The position numbers were made by a program, and so were the translations under genes. From Corallococcus carmarthensis (lineage in GTDB: Bacteria > Myxococcota > Myxococcia > Myxococcales > Myxococcaceae): DNA of 35,323 bases. The stretch spans positions 1-35,323 of the forward strand of contig NZ_RAWE01000088.1 of the NCBI RefSeq assembly GCF_003611695.1. The letters run 5' to 3'. Of the stretch, positions 8,019-14,864 are shown in pieces; the first letter of the stretch is position 1, and each line of letters begins with the position of its first letter. The notes beneath the pieces were generated by a model. That model was given only the letters and a program-made list of their open reading frames with translations, did no database searches and was not told the origin of the DNA.

Positions 8019-9221
8019 CTACAGCTTCTTGCCCGCCGCGAGCATGGCCTCACCCACGTGCTGGCGGATCTCCGTGACGCGCGCCTCCCAGCTCTCGTGG
8101 AAGATCTTCTCCGCGCGCTCCCGGTTCGGGCCCGGGTTGTCCGCCAGCGCCGCGTTCACCTGCTTCACGTAGTCCTCGGGCGTGGTGGCGATGCGGCACA
8201 GCCCCACCTTGCGGACCTCCGGCAAATCAGACGACACCACCGGCAGGCCGGACGCCAGGTACTCGCGCACCTTCAGCGGGTTGGAGTTGAGCGTCAGCTC
8301 GTTGATGACGAACGGGTTGAGCGCCACGTCGAACGCCTTGTTGTAGCCCGGCAGGTCCGCGTACGGCTTGCGCCCCAGCATGTGGATGTTGGGCACCGCG
8401 CGCAGGCGGCTGTCGTCGCAGTCCGGCGTCGTCTTGCCCACGATGACCACCGAGCCCTCCGGGTGCGCCTTCGCGCACGCGATGATGGCGTCCTGATCAA
8501 TCCAGTCCGCCACCAGCCCGAAGAAGCCGATGATGGGCTTGGGCAGCTTCGCGATGTCCTCCGGAATCTTCGTCTCCGGGTCGCACGCCTTCACGAAGTG
8601 CGCGTGGTCCGTGCCGTGGCGCACCAGCACCGTGCGCGGGTTCATGCGCTTCTTGTTCTCGTACAGGCGCTCCGCGGACGTGATGCACATGTCCGCGCGG
8701 CGCAGCAGGCGTTCCTCCAGCTCCGCGATGTGCTTGCCGTTCGTGTCGCTGAACGCTGAGAACTCATCCACGCAGTGGTACACGACGAAGTCCTCGCCCA
8801 GCGTGCCGGACACCGGCGCGGACGCGGGCAGGAAGCTCCAGGAGATGGGGCGCTCGAACTTCAGCTGCTTCATCGCGCGCAGCACCTGGAGCCGCAGCAG
8901 GTGGCGGTTCGCCTGGCGCACCGTCTCCGAGCCGTAGAACGGAATCGCCAGCGGCGCGAGCACGTGCAGGTTGGGCTCCACCTCGCGGATGCCCTGCGTG
9001 AACGTCTTCAGCTTCTTGATGATCCGCTGCGCGTCGTGCGCGTTCGCCTTGGGCGCACGGTTGCCGATGCTGTTCACCCACAGCACGCGGTTGTCCCGCG
9101 AGAGGATCCGCATGATGTGGACCTTCGACAGTGGATCCCCGTCCCAGTCGTTGGAGAACACCACCAGGTCCCGGCCGCGAAGGGCCCGCTTCGACAAGTC
9201 CATCTCTTCACTGCGACGCAT
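8019..9221 (-). CDS. exoP: Glycosyltransferase ExoP homolog (GT-B fold), spore coat polysaccharide
   Basis: A 400-residue cytoplasmic glycosyltransferase. The C-terminal half has the GT-B donor-site pattern: PKPIIGFFGLVADWID, GSVVIVGK, NIHMLGRKPYADLPGYNKAFDVALNPF and PLKVREYLASGLPVVSS. The N-terminal half (DLVVFSNDWDGDPLSK) is the acceptor domain. The order deacetylase, Wzx, acetyltransferase, GT, GT is that of M. xanthus MXAN_3259-3263, where ExoP is one of three glycosyltransferases needed for the spore coat. The ATG at 9221 has AGGAG six bases upstream; an internal ATG at 9203 is less likely. It is the last gene of the exoL-P unit, after an 87-base gap from exoO, and converges on the DUF4350 gene with no clear terminator. 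The sugar transferred is not readable from sequence. Confidence 0.85.
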   Translation of the reverse strand: MRRSEEMDLSKRALRGRDLVVFSNDWDGDPLSKVHIMRILSRDNRVLWVNSIGNRAPKANAHDAQRIIKKLKTFTQGIREVEPNLHVLAPLAIPFYGSETVRQANRHLLRLQVLRAMKQLKFERPISWSFLPASAPVSGTLGEDFVVYHCVDEFSAFSDTNGKHIAELEERLLRRADMCITSAERLYENKKRMNPRTVLVRHGTDHAHFVKACDPETKIPEDIAKLPKPIIGFFGLVADWIDQDAIIACAKAHPEGSVVIVGKTTPDCDDSRLRAVPNIHMLGRKPYADLPGYNKAFDVALNPFVINELTLNSNPLKVREYLASGLPVVSSDLPEVRKVGLCRIATTPEDYVKQVNAALADNPGPNRERAEKIFHESWEARVTEIRQHVGEAMLAAGKKL

Positions 9222-9239
9222 CGTCTTCTCCTGAAGTCA

Positions 9240-9249
9240 AAACCCCGTG
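9240..9249 (-). repeat. Exact copy of the exoL-upstream decamer, ahead of exoP
   Basis: AAACCCCGTG on the plus strand (CACGGGGTTT on the coding strand) is identical to the decamer at 13988-13997 upstream of exoL. It lies 19 bases upstream of the exoP start in the exoO-exoP gap, where a related AACCCCGT also occurs at 9291-9298. It could be a regulator half-site or chance. Confidence 0.35.
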
Positions 9250-9308
9250 CTGAATCCCTGAAGCGCGCCGTTCGTCACCGAAGGCGCTCCAACCCCGTCC
9301 CCACTCCG

Positions 9309-10370
9309 TCACGCCGCGTTCACGGTTCCTGCGCCTGCCATGCCGGACGGCAGCAACTCCGCGTACACGTCCAGCATCACCGGCCCCGCATCCGGGGCCA
9401 TCACCTTCGCCGGGCCCGCCGTCAGCGCGTCGCGCACCGCCTGCGCCAGCGCCCGCTCGTCCCCGGCCTTGAACAACTTCGTCCCGTCCGGCCGCGCGCA
9501 CACGTCGCTGGCCACGCACGGCACCCCCAGGGCCAGCGCCTCGCGCACGGAGATGGAGTCCCCGTCGTGCGTGGTGGGCCGGATGAAGACGTCGCTCTGG
9601 GACAACAGCCCCAGCGCCTTCGCGTGCTCCAGTTCGCCCAGGTCCTCCAGAAGCCCCGCCACGCCCAACTCACGCGCGTCGCGGATGAACTCCTCGGAGC
9701 GCGTGCCCGGGCCGAACAGCGCCAGACCCACGTGGGGATGCGTCTCCGCCACGAGCTTCAGCGCGCGGAACATCCGCTTGCGCCCGTACACGGGCGACGG
9801 GTGGTGCGCCATCGTGAGCAGCGGACGGCGCCGCGCCCGAGCGGCCTCCACTTCCGGCGTCACCGGACCGGGCCGCACCTGTGAACCGCAGAAGGCCGGA
9901 TGCACCAGGACCTTCTCCGCCGGCACACCGCACGCGACCACCGCGTCGCGCACCGCCGGAGACACCGCGACCACCCGGGCGTAGCCCGTCAGCGCCGTGC
10001 GCGCGAACACGCGCCGGGCCTGCGACTCCGCCAGGTAGTCCGGAATCAACCCCGAGTGCAGCGTGATGACGCGCGGCGAACGAGGCCCCGGCATGGTGCC
10101 CACCAGCGCCGCCAGCACCCACGCCTTCGGGTTGTTGCCGCTGGTGTGCAGGTGGACCGTCCAGCCCGCGGAGGTGAATCCCGCGAGCCGCAGGCCGAAG
10201 GCAGCGGCGCCGTGCACGGGGAGGACGTCCGGAGCCGGCCGGCCACCCTTCCCGATATCGAGCACCTTCGCTTCGACCCCACGGTCGCGAAGAAATTGAT
10301 GGAGTTGACGGACGTGGATGGCCACGCCCCCGTACGGCGGCGGGTAGTCCCCGACGAGCAGCACGCGCAT
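9309..10370 (-). CDS. exoO: Glycosyltransferase ExoO homolog (GT4-like), spore coat polysaccharide
   Basis: A 353-residue GT-B glycosyltransferase. Seen: the N-terminal MRVLLVGDYPPPYGGVAIHV with the glycine-rich acceptor loop typical of GT4 enzymes, VITLHSG, VVAVSPAVRDAVV, and the C-terminal donor site SDVFIRPTTHDGDSISVREA with ALGVPCVASDV (the E-x7-E-like region, first position Asp-rich here). It is homologous by context to M. xanthus ExoO (MXAN_3262). I prefer the ATG at 10370 because it begins the canonical first strand; a TTG at 10400 would add ten poorly conserved residues. It starts 33 bases after exoN and is expected to be cotranscribed with it. It probably adds one residue of the coat repeat unit on the cytoplasmic face. 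Confidence 0.87.
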   Translation of the reverse strand: MRVLLVGDYPPPYGGVAIHVRQLHQFLRDRGVEAKVLDIGKGGRPAPDVLPVHGAAAFGLRLAGFTSAGWTVHLHTSGNNPKAWVLAALVGTMPGPRSPRVITLHSGLIPDYLAESQARRVFARTALTGYARVVAVSPAVRDAVVACGVPAEKVLVHPAFCGSQVRPGPVTPEVEAARARRRPLLTMAHHPSPVYGRKRMFRALKLVAETHPHVGLALFGPGTRSEEFIRDARELGVAGLLEDLGELEHAKALGLLSQSDVFIRPTTHDGDSISVREALALGVPCVASDVCARPDGTKLFKAGDERALAQAVRDALTAGPAKVMAPDAGPVMLDVYAELLPSGMAGAGTVNAA

Positions 10371-10403
10371 GAAGGAAGTCCCCTTCTCCAACGAAGCCAA
10401 CCT

Positions 10404-10934
10404 CTAGCGGACGGAAGCCTGCGCGGAGGGCCGCGGAACCTGGGTGAGCTTCGGCGGCGTCCGCGCGGGCAACAGGCCCATCTCACGCTGGTACGTGGTG
10501 AGCGGATCCGCGTCCTGGCGAATCACCTTCGCCGGCACGCCCGCCACCACCGCACCCGCTGGCACGTCCTTCACCACCACCGCGTTGGCGCCAATCACCG
10601 CGAAGTCGCCCACGTGGATGTTGCCCAGCACCTTGGCGCCCGCGCCGATGCGCACGTAGTCACCAATCACCGGCGCGCCCTCCAGCCCGGAGCGTCCGCC
10701 AATGGTCACTTGCTGGGAGATGAGGACGTGACGGCCCACCTTCGCCGCCTTGTGGATGACCACGCCGATACCGCCGTAGCCCAGCTGCGTCCCCTCGCCC
10801 AGCTCCGCGTCCTCGGGGATGTAGGAGCTGTGGAGGTAGTAGATGGCCTTGCGCAACACCGCCGGCAGCAACGGCACCCCACGCTGCTTGAGACCATGCG
10901 CCAGCCGGTACAACGTCATCGCGTCGAATCCCAT
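10404..10934 (-). CDS. exoN: Hexapeptide-repeat acetyltransferase ExoN homolog (serine acetyltransferase-like)
   Basis: A 176-residue left-handed beta-helix acyltransferase. Hexapeptide turns are seen from about residue 45 to 140: LGYGGIGVVIHKAAKVG, VLISQQVTIGG, APVIGDYVRIGAGAKVLG, VGDFAVIGANAVVVKDVPAG and VVAGVPAKVI. This resembles the serine O-acetyltransferase subgroup found in polysaccharide loci, so it most likely O-acetylates a sugar rather than serine. The short N-terminal helical part is typical. The start is the ATG at 10934 preceded by GAGGAGAGGCGTG; the GTG one codon earlier is less likely. exoL has nearly the same leader (GAGGGAGGCGTG). A 101-base gap with a strong hairpin separates it from exoM. 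It corresponds to M. xanthus MXAN_3261/ExoN. Confidence 0.86.
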   Translation of the reverse strand: MGFDAMTLYRLAHGLKQRGVPLLPAVLRKAIYYLHSSYIPEDAELGEGTQLGYGGIGVVIHKAAKVGRHVLISQQVTIGGRSGLEGAPVIGDYVRIGAGAKVLGNIHVGDFAVIGANAVVVKDVPAGAVVAGVPAKVIRQDADPLTTYQREMGLLPARTPPKLTQVPRPSAQASVR

Positions 10935-10986
10935 CACGCCTCTCCTCGCCCGCCCGTACTCCGTGACGCCCGGAAGCTAAGTACCC

Positions 10987-11017
10987 ACGCGTGGAGAGGG
11001 AAGTCCTCCCCACGCGT
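10987..11017 (-). other. Hairpin between exoM and exoN
   Basis: ACGCGTGGAGAGG (10987-10999) pairs with CCTCCCCACGCGT (11005-11017) at 12 of 13 positions around a 5-base loop. There is no T-tract on either strand, so it is not a standard terminator. It lies 19 bases after the exoM stop within the operon. Confidence 0.6.
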
Positions 11018-11035
11018 CCATTTGCCGACGGTGGA

Positions 11036-12553
11036 TCAGACCGCCCGGCGGGGACGGAGTGACTGCAACGCACTCCACGGGCGAACGCCTTGCGCATACA
11101 GGCCCACCACGTACCCCACCACGAAGAGCAGCCCCGCCACCGCCAGGGGCAGCACCCGCCACAGGAAGCCCGTGGGCAGGTTCATCCACGTGTCATGCAC
11201 CCCGGAGCGCAAGAGGAAGATGCTCCCGCCCGCCGCGAACGCCGCCAGCGACGCCTGACCCAGCTCCCGCCACGGAATGACGTCCTTGAGGCCCAGCTTC
11301 CGCTCGGGCGTGGACAGCGCCTGGGGCACGCGGATGAGCAGCATCCCCTTGCCCACCACCTCCGCCAGCGCCCAGGACGCGATGCCGCCCATCATCCCGA
11401 AGTGCTTCACGCCCAACCACAGGAGCGGCACCGTCACCACGGCCTTCACCAGGTACGAGTTGAAGATGGCCCGCGTCTGCCCCCGGGCCCGCAGCGTCCC
11501 GTCCATGGGAAGGATGGCCAGCACCACGCCCAGCACGCTCACCCGGAAGATGGGGACCGCGGGCAGGAACTTCTGGCCGAACATGGCCCCCACGAACTCC
11601 GGCGCCGCCGCGAAGAGGAACGCCGCGAAGGGCAGGAACACGTACGCCAGCTTCCCGGCCGCTTCCCGGAAGGCCTCCACGCCCTCCTCCAGCCGGCCCT
11701 CGCGCTCCAGCTCGCCCAGGCGCACCATCAGCACCTCGCTGGTGGGCGTGTAGAGCAGGTCCACCACCGGCAGCTGGAAGCAGCCCACCCGGTAGAGCGC
11801 GTACACCGCGGGGGCCACCACGCCCGCCACCGCGTACATGTGCGCGTTCTGCTGGGGGATGGCCAGGCACATCGCCGCGCCGAACGGCGCCGCGTACACC
11901 AGCTGCTCCTTGAACAGCTTCCAGTCCACCAGCGGACCCGTGGACCCGCGCAGCGACACCACCCACGTGGCCACGTAGCGAAGGCCCGCGAAGCAGGCCA
12001 CGGCGATCATCATCCCGTGCAGGGAGAAGCCCAGCAGCGGCGGCAGCACCATCACGCCCGAGCGCACCGCGTCGGACGCCAGGTACACCACCGCGGACGC
12101 CTTCGTCTTCCCCTGGCTGGTGAGCGAAATCTCCAGCGGGTAGCTGCCCAGGAAGAACGCCGTGTAGAGCGCCAGCGCCGCGCGGTGATCCATCAGCGCC
12201 GGGTTGTTGAAGTACGCCGCCACGTGGCCCAGGAAGGCCCACACCAGCCCCGCGGCGACAATGCCCGCGCCCGTGACGAAGAGCAGCGCGTGCCCCAGGT
12301 AGGGCCGCTTCGCCTCCGCGCGGGGCAGGAAGTAGTAGAGGCTCTGCGCCACGCCGAACGGCAGCACGTACGACAGCGTCGTGGCGATGAGGAACAGTTG
12401 GTAATAGGTGCCGTACTCGTCCAGGCGAAGCACCCGGGCAAGGACGAGCGGAATGGACAGCGTCAGCCCGGCGGTGAACAACCGGGCCAACACCAACGGG
12501 CCGGCCCGCCCCAGGAACGACGGGGATGGGGCCGGCTTGGGTGACACACTCAC
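11036..12553 (-). CDS. exoM: Wzx-type flippase ExoM homolog, spore coat polysaccharide
   Basis: A 505-residue polytopic membrane protein of the polysaccharide transporter (MOP/Wzx) superfamily, with about 12-14 hydrophobic segments. Family features: an early LARLFTAGLTLSIPLVLARVLR with RLDEYGTYYQLFLI (the typical helix 1 to helix 2 pattern of Wzx proteins), LLGFSLHGMMIAVACFAG, and late segments YVFLPFAAFLFAAAPEFVGAMFG and FGMMGGIASWALAEVVGKG. Its M. xanthus counterpart MXAN_3260/ExoM was shown genetically to act as the flippase moving lipid-linked coat repeat units across the inner membrane. The start is GTG at 12553, whose GTGA overlaps the exoL stop, with GGAGGAG five bases upstream. A second GTG two codons later is possible. 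It is followed by a hairpin and then exoN. Confidence 0.9.
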   Translation of the reverse strand: MSVSPKPAPSPSFLGRAGPLVLARLFTAGLTLSIPLVLARVLRLDEYGTYYQLFLIATTLSYVLPFGVAQSLYYFLPRAEAKRPYLGHALLFVTGAGIVAAGLVWAFLGHVAAYFNNPALMDHRAALALYTAFFLGSYPLEISLTSQGKTKASAVVYLASDAVRSGVMVLPPLLGFSLHGMMIAVACFAGLRYVATWVVSLRGSTGPLVDWKLFKEQLVYAAPFGAAMCLAIPQQNAHMYAVAGVVAPAVYALYRVGCFQLPVVDLLYTPTSEVLMVRLGELEREGRLEEGVEAFREAAGKLAYVFLPFAAFLFAAAPEFVGAMFGQKFLPAVPIFRVSVLGVVLAILPMDGTLRARGQTRAIFNSYLVKAVVTVPLLWLGVKHFGMMGGIASWALAEVVGKGMLLIRVPQALSTPERKLGLKDVIPWRELGQASLAAFAAGGSIFLLRSGVHDTWMNLPTGFLWRVLPLAVAGLLFVVGYVVGLYAQGVRPWSALQSLRPRRAV

Positions 12554-13866
12554 TGGAGCTCCTCCGGCTGCGCCGCCTCCGAGGCAAGGGCCACGTTCGA
12601 CGCCACCACGACCTGCGCACCTGGCGCCGCCACCGCAACCCGCGGCTCCGTCGCGATCACCGGCGCTGTCACGTCCACGACTTCCACCGGCGTGGCCTTC
12701 GCGAGCGCCGCGTCCAGCTCCTCGACGAGCACGTTGCCGGTGTTCATCGGGGACAGGATGTGCGGCCGGTGCCCCAGCACCGGGTGGCTCATGCCCAGCA
12801 CGCCGAAGCAGTCGTCGAACTGGCACACCGTCAGCGCCGACGAGTAGTCCCCCATCAGGCCCAGGCTGAAGTTCTCCCACATCACCTTGCGCTTGAGGGC
12901 GAACGGGTCGCCGCCCACGCGGTTGGGCAGGTCCTCCGTGGTGACGCCGGAGCGGAAGCCGTTCTGGTTGAGCACGCGGATCATCTCATCCGAGTACCAG
13001 CCGTTGCAGTACGCGAAGTCCTTCACCTGGATGCCGACCTCGCGCTCGATGGTCTGCTTGGACTCCACGATCTCCTTCTCCACCACCTCCGTGGGCTCCA
13101 GCGTCAGCACCGTGTGGCCCAGCGTGTGCGCGCCGAACTCGAAGCCGTCGCGCGCCATGGTGCGCACCTCGTCCCAGTTCATGACGTCGCCCTGCTCCGG
13201 CACGAGGTCCGCGCCGCCGCCCAGCTGCTGCTCCAGCGAGTCGATGATGCCCGTGAGCACGCGCGTCGGGTGCTCGCCAATGAAGTCGTCCAGCGCCGCG
13301 GACACCGTCTTGCTCCCGGTGAGGATGGGCCCCAAGAGCTGCACCGACGGGCCAGGCATGGTGTCGTAGTCAGGGCGGAACCGGCGCTCCTGCACGCAGC
13401 GCAGCAGGTGGAACAGCCGGTCGTGGTTGAAGCGCTTGTCCGTGTTGATGAACGCCGTGGGCAGGTAGGTGATGGCCGGCACGCCCATCTGCTTGAGCAC
13501 CGGGTACGCGTACCGGTACACGTCGCGGTAGCCGTCGTCGAACGTCACCACGAACAGGTCCTTCTTCGCGGCGCGGCGGCCCGCCATCACGTCCACCGCG
13601 TCGCCAATGCTCGCCAGCTCGAAGCCCGCCGCGTGCGCCTGCTCCAGGTGGCGGCGGAACGTCTCCTGGGAGATGAGCAGCCCGGGAATGGAGCGCTGCA
13701 GCTCCCCCGTGAAGTCGCTCACCACGCGGTGGTAGCTCACGATGAGGATGCGCCGCCCCCCCGACTGCGAACGGCGGTACGCCGCCATCGCCTTGCGCGC
13801 CCCGCTGTAGTGGAGGAACCCTGCCGCCGCCGCCTTCGCCGCCCGCCGCAACACCCTGCCAGCCAT
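12550..13866 (-). CDS. exoL: Polysaccharide deacetylase ExoL homolog (NodB/CE4)
   Basis: A 438-residue carbohydrate esterase family 4 protein. Seen: VSYHRV (44-48), motif 1 TFDDG (108-112) with the catalytic base and metal Asp, motif 2 AHTLGH (246-251) with both metal histidines, and motif 3 FAYCNG (284-289). A roughly 85-residue insert separates motifs 1 and 2. The last ~50 residues are an Ala/Val/Glu-rich low-complexity tail outside the domain. No signal peptide is visible (the N-terminus is basic, MAGRVLRRAAKAAAAG), so action on the cytoplasmic side or loose membrane association is possible. It corresponds to M. xanthus MXAN_3259/ExoL, needed for an intact spore coat. The ATG at 13866 follows GAGGGAGGCGTG. 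It is the first gene of the exoL-P unit, behind a sigma-54-like promoter at 13935-13950. Confidence 0.88.
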   Translation of the reverse strand: MAGRVLRRAAKAAAAGFLHYSGARKAMAAYRRSQSGGRRILIVSYHRVVSDFTGELQRSIPGLLISQETFRRHLEQAHAAGFELASIGDAVDVMAGRRAAKKDLFVVTFDDGYRDVYRYAYPVLKQMGVPAITYLPTAFINTDKRFNHDRLFHLLRCVQERRFRPDYDTMPGPSVQLLGPILTGSKTVSAALDDFIGEHPTRVLTGIIDSLEQQLGGGADLVPEQGDVMNWDEVRTMARDGFEFGAHTLGHTVLTLEPTEVVEKEIVESKQTIEREVGIQVKDFAYCNGWYSDEMIRVLNQNGFRSGVTTEDLPNRVGGDPFALKRKVMWENFSLGLMGDYSSALTVCQFDDCFGVLGMSHPVLGHRPHILSPMNTGNVLVEELDAALAKATPVEVVDVTAPVIATEPRVAVAAPGAQVVVASNVALASEAAQPEELQ

Positions 13867-13934
13867 CACGCCTCCCTCGCGGCTTTCGCCGTCTGCCCGC
13901 TCCCCCCAATGGACCGGGCCCCGGCCCGCGTGTG

Positions 13935-13950
13935 TGCATGCTGGATGCCA
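13935..13950 (-). promoter_or_regulatory. Sigma-54-type (-24/-12) promoter for exoLMNOP
   Basis: Read on the minus strand, 13950 to 13935 is TGGCATCCAGCATGCA, against the sigma-54 consensus TGGCACG-N4-TTGCW. The invariant GG and GC are present with exactly ten bases between them. Transcription would start near 13924, about 58 bases before the exoL ATG. Confidence 0.55.
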
Positions 13951-13967
13951 GGGCAGGTAGATGATGG

Positions 13968-13997
13968 AAACCCCCCGTAACCCCGTGAAACCCCGTG
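13968..13997 (-). repeat. Three tandem 10-bp repeats upstream of the exoL promoter
   Basis: On the plus strand the units are AAACCCCCCG (13968-13977), TAACCCCGTG (13978-13987) and AAACCCCGTG (13988-13997). They are contiguous, one helical turn each, and end 18 bases upstream of the -24 element. They resemble a stacked binding site for an activator such as an NtrC-type enhancer-binding protein. Confidence 0.6.
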
Positions 13998-14001
13998 CCT
14001 C

Positions 14002-14021
14002 CCGGGGCATGTACGCCCCGG
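14002..14021. repeat. Perfect inverted repeat CCGGGGC-N6-GCCCCGG
   Basis: CCGGGGC (14002-14008) and GCCCCGG (14015-14021) flank ATGTAC. It lies directly beside the three-decamer array, on the ccmA side. It could be an operator or a hairpin; there is no T-tract. Confidence 0.5.
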
Positions 14022-14082
14022 ATGGGGTCCTACCTGGGTGTACCAGGGCAGTCTCGCGCCCACCCGTGGCGAAAACCTTTCA

Positions 14083-14138
14083 GTCCTCCGGCGAAAGCGA
14101 AGGGAGAAGCAGGCGTAAAAACTTCTTGTCCTCCGGCG
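14083..14138 (+). repeat. Pair of direct repeats, GTCCTCCGGCG, 45 bases apart
   Basis: GTCCTCCGGCG occurs at 14083-14093 and again at 14128-14138. Each copy is preceded by AAAAC and five or six pyrimidine-rich bases (AAAACCTTTCA and AAAACTTCTT). They lie between the exoL array and ccmA, so they could serve either promoter. Confidence 0.5.
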
Positions 14139-14198
14139 GGCGGCCCCGGGGGTTTCACTGGTGAACATCGGCTTTTAAGGCTACGAAACGGCCCGCCG

Positions 14199-14864
14199 AT
14201 GCCCCCTCCCCCCTCTGGATCAGCACCCGCGCTCGCCCTCCATGACGTGAGCAAGCGCTATGGGCGCAGGTGGGCGCTGGCGCGGCTCACCTACACGCTG
14301 CCCGCTGGCCGTTCGCTGCTGCTCACCGGCCACAACGGCTCCGGGAAGACGACGCTCCTGCGCCTCGTGGCCACCGCGCTGGGGCCCACCGCGGGCCGGG
14401 TGGAGGTGCTGGGGCGGGACGCCGTCGTGGATCGCGAGGCGGTGCGCCGCGACGTGGCGCTCCTGTCCCACGCCAGCTTCCTCTACGAAGACCTCACCGC
14501 GCAGCAGAACCTGATGGTGCTGGGGCGCCTGTTGGGCGTGGACGCGCCCCAGGACGTCGCGGACGCGCTGCTCAACAAGGTGGGCCTCACCCGCCGCACG
14601 GACAGCCCGGTGCGAGGCTTCAGCGCCGGCATGCGCAAGCGCCTGGCCATCGCGCGGCTCCTGATGAAGGCCCCGGCCCTGGCGCTGCTGGATGAACCCT
14701 TTGGCGAGCTGGACCCCGCGGGCATCCACGACATGGAGGGCGTCATCGCGGAACTGAAGGCGGGCGGCACCACCGTGGTGCTGGCCACGCACCTCATCGA
14801 ACAGGGCCTGAGCCTGTGCGAGGAACGGCTGCACCTGCAGGACGGCCGGGCGGTGGCGGCATGA
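14199..14864 (+). CDS. ccmA: Heme exporter/CcmE-release ATPase CcmA
   Basis: A 221-residue ABC ATPase. Seen: Walker A GHNGSGKTT (44-52), a signature-like FSAGMRKRLAIARL in place of LSGGQ, and Walker B LALLDEPFGELD followed by the switch histidine in LATHL. CcmA pairs with CcmB, and ATP hydrolysis releases heme-loaded CcmE from CcmC/CcmD. The assignment rests on the fold plus the following ccmB-G genes. The ATG at 14199 starts right before the ABC domain. No Shine-Dalgarno is seen, and the upstream in-frame extension has non-coding composition, so a leaderless or short-leader message is likely. Its stop overlaps the ccmB start (ATGA). First gene of the operon. Confidence 0.9.
   Translation: MPPPPSGSAPALALHDVSKRYGRRWALARLTYTLPAGRSLLLTGHNGSGKTTLLRLVATALGPTAGRVEVLGRDAVVDREAVRRDVALLSHASFLYEDLTAQQNLMVLGRLLGVDAPQDVADALLNKVGLTRRTDSPVRGFSAGMRKRLAIARLLMKAPALALLDEPFGELDPAGIHDMEGVIAELKAGGTTVVLATHLIEQGLSLCEERLHLQDGRAVAA

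Larger units (their letters stand above)
13867..14198. other. Divergent control region between exoL and ccmA
   Basis: 332 bases without a credible gene. Going right from exoL it holds a -24/-12 promoter match (13935-13950, minus), three 10-bp phased repeats (13968-13997), a perfect CCGGGGC/GCCCCGG inverted repeat (14002-14021), a CCTGG-GTGTA-CCAGG dyad (14032-14046) and two copies of GTCCTCCGGCG exactly 45 bases apart (14083-14093, 14128-14138). The ccmA promoter was not assigned with confidence; TTTTAA (14173-14178) or TACGAA (14182-14187) could be its -10. Confidence 0.7.

Noticed and set aside
10371-10400. TTG start extending exoO by ten residues
   Set aside because: The canonical GT first strand begins at the ATG at 10370; the extra residues have no conserved feature.
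14068-14083. Sigma-54-like TGGCGAAAACCTTTCA on the plus strand before ccmA
   Set aside because: The -12 GC is missing (TC at that place), so the key pair is not kept.
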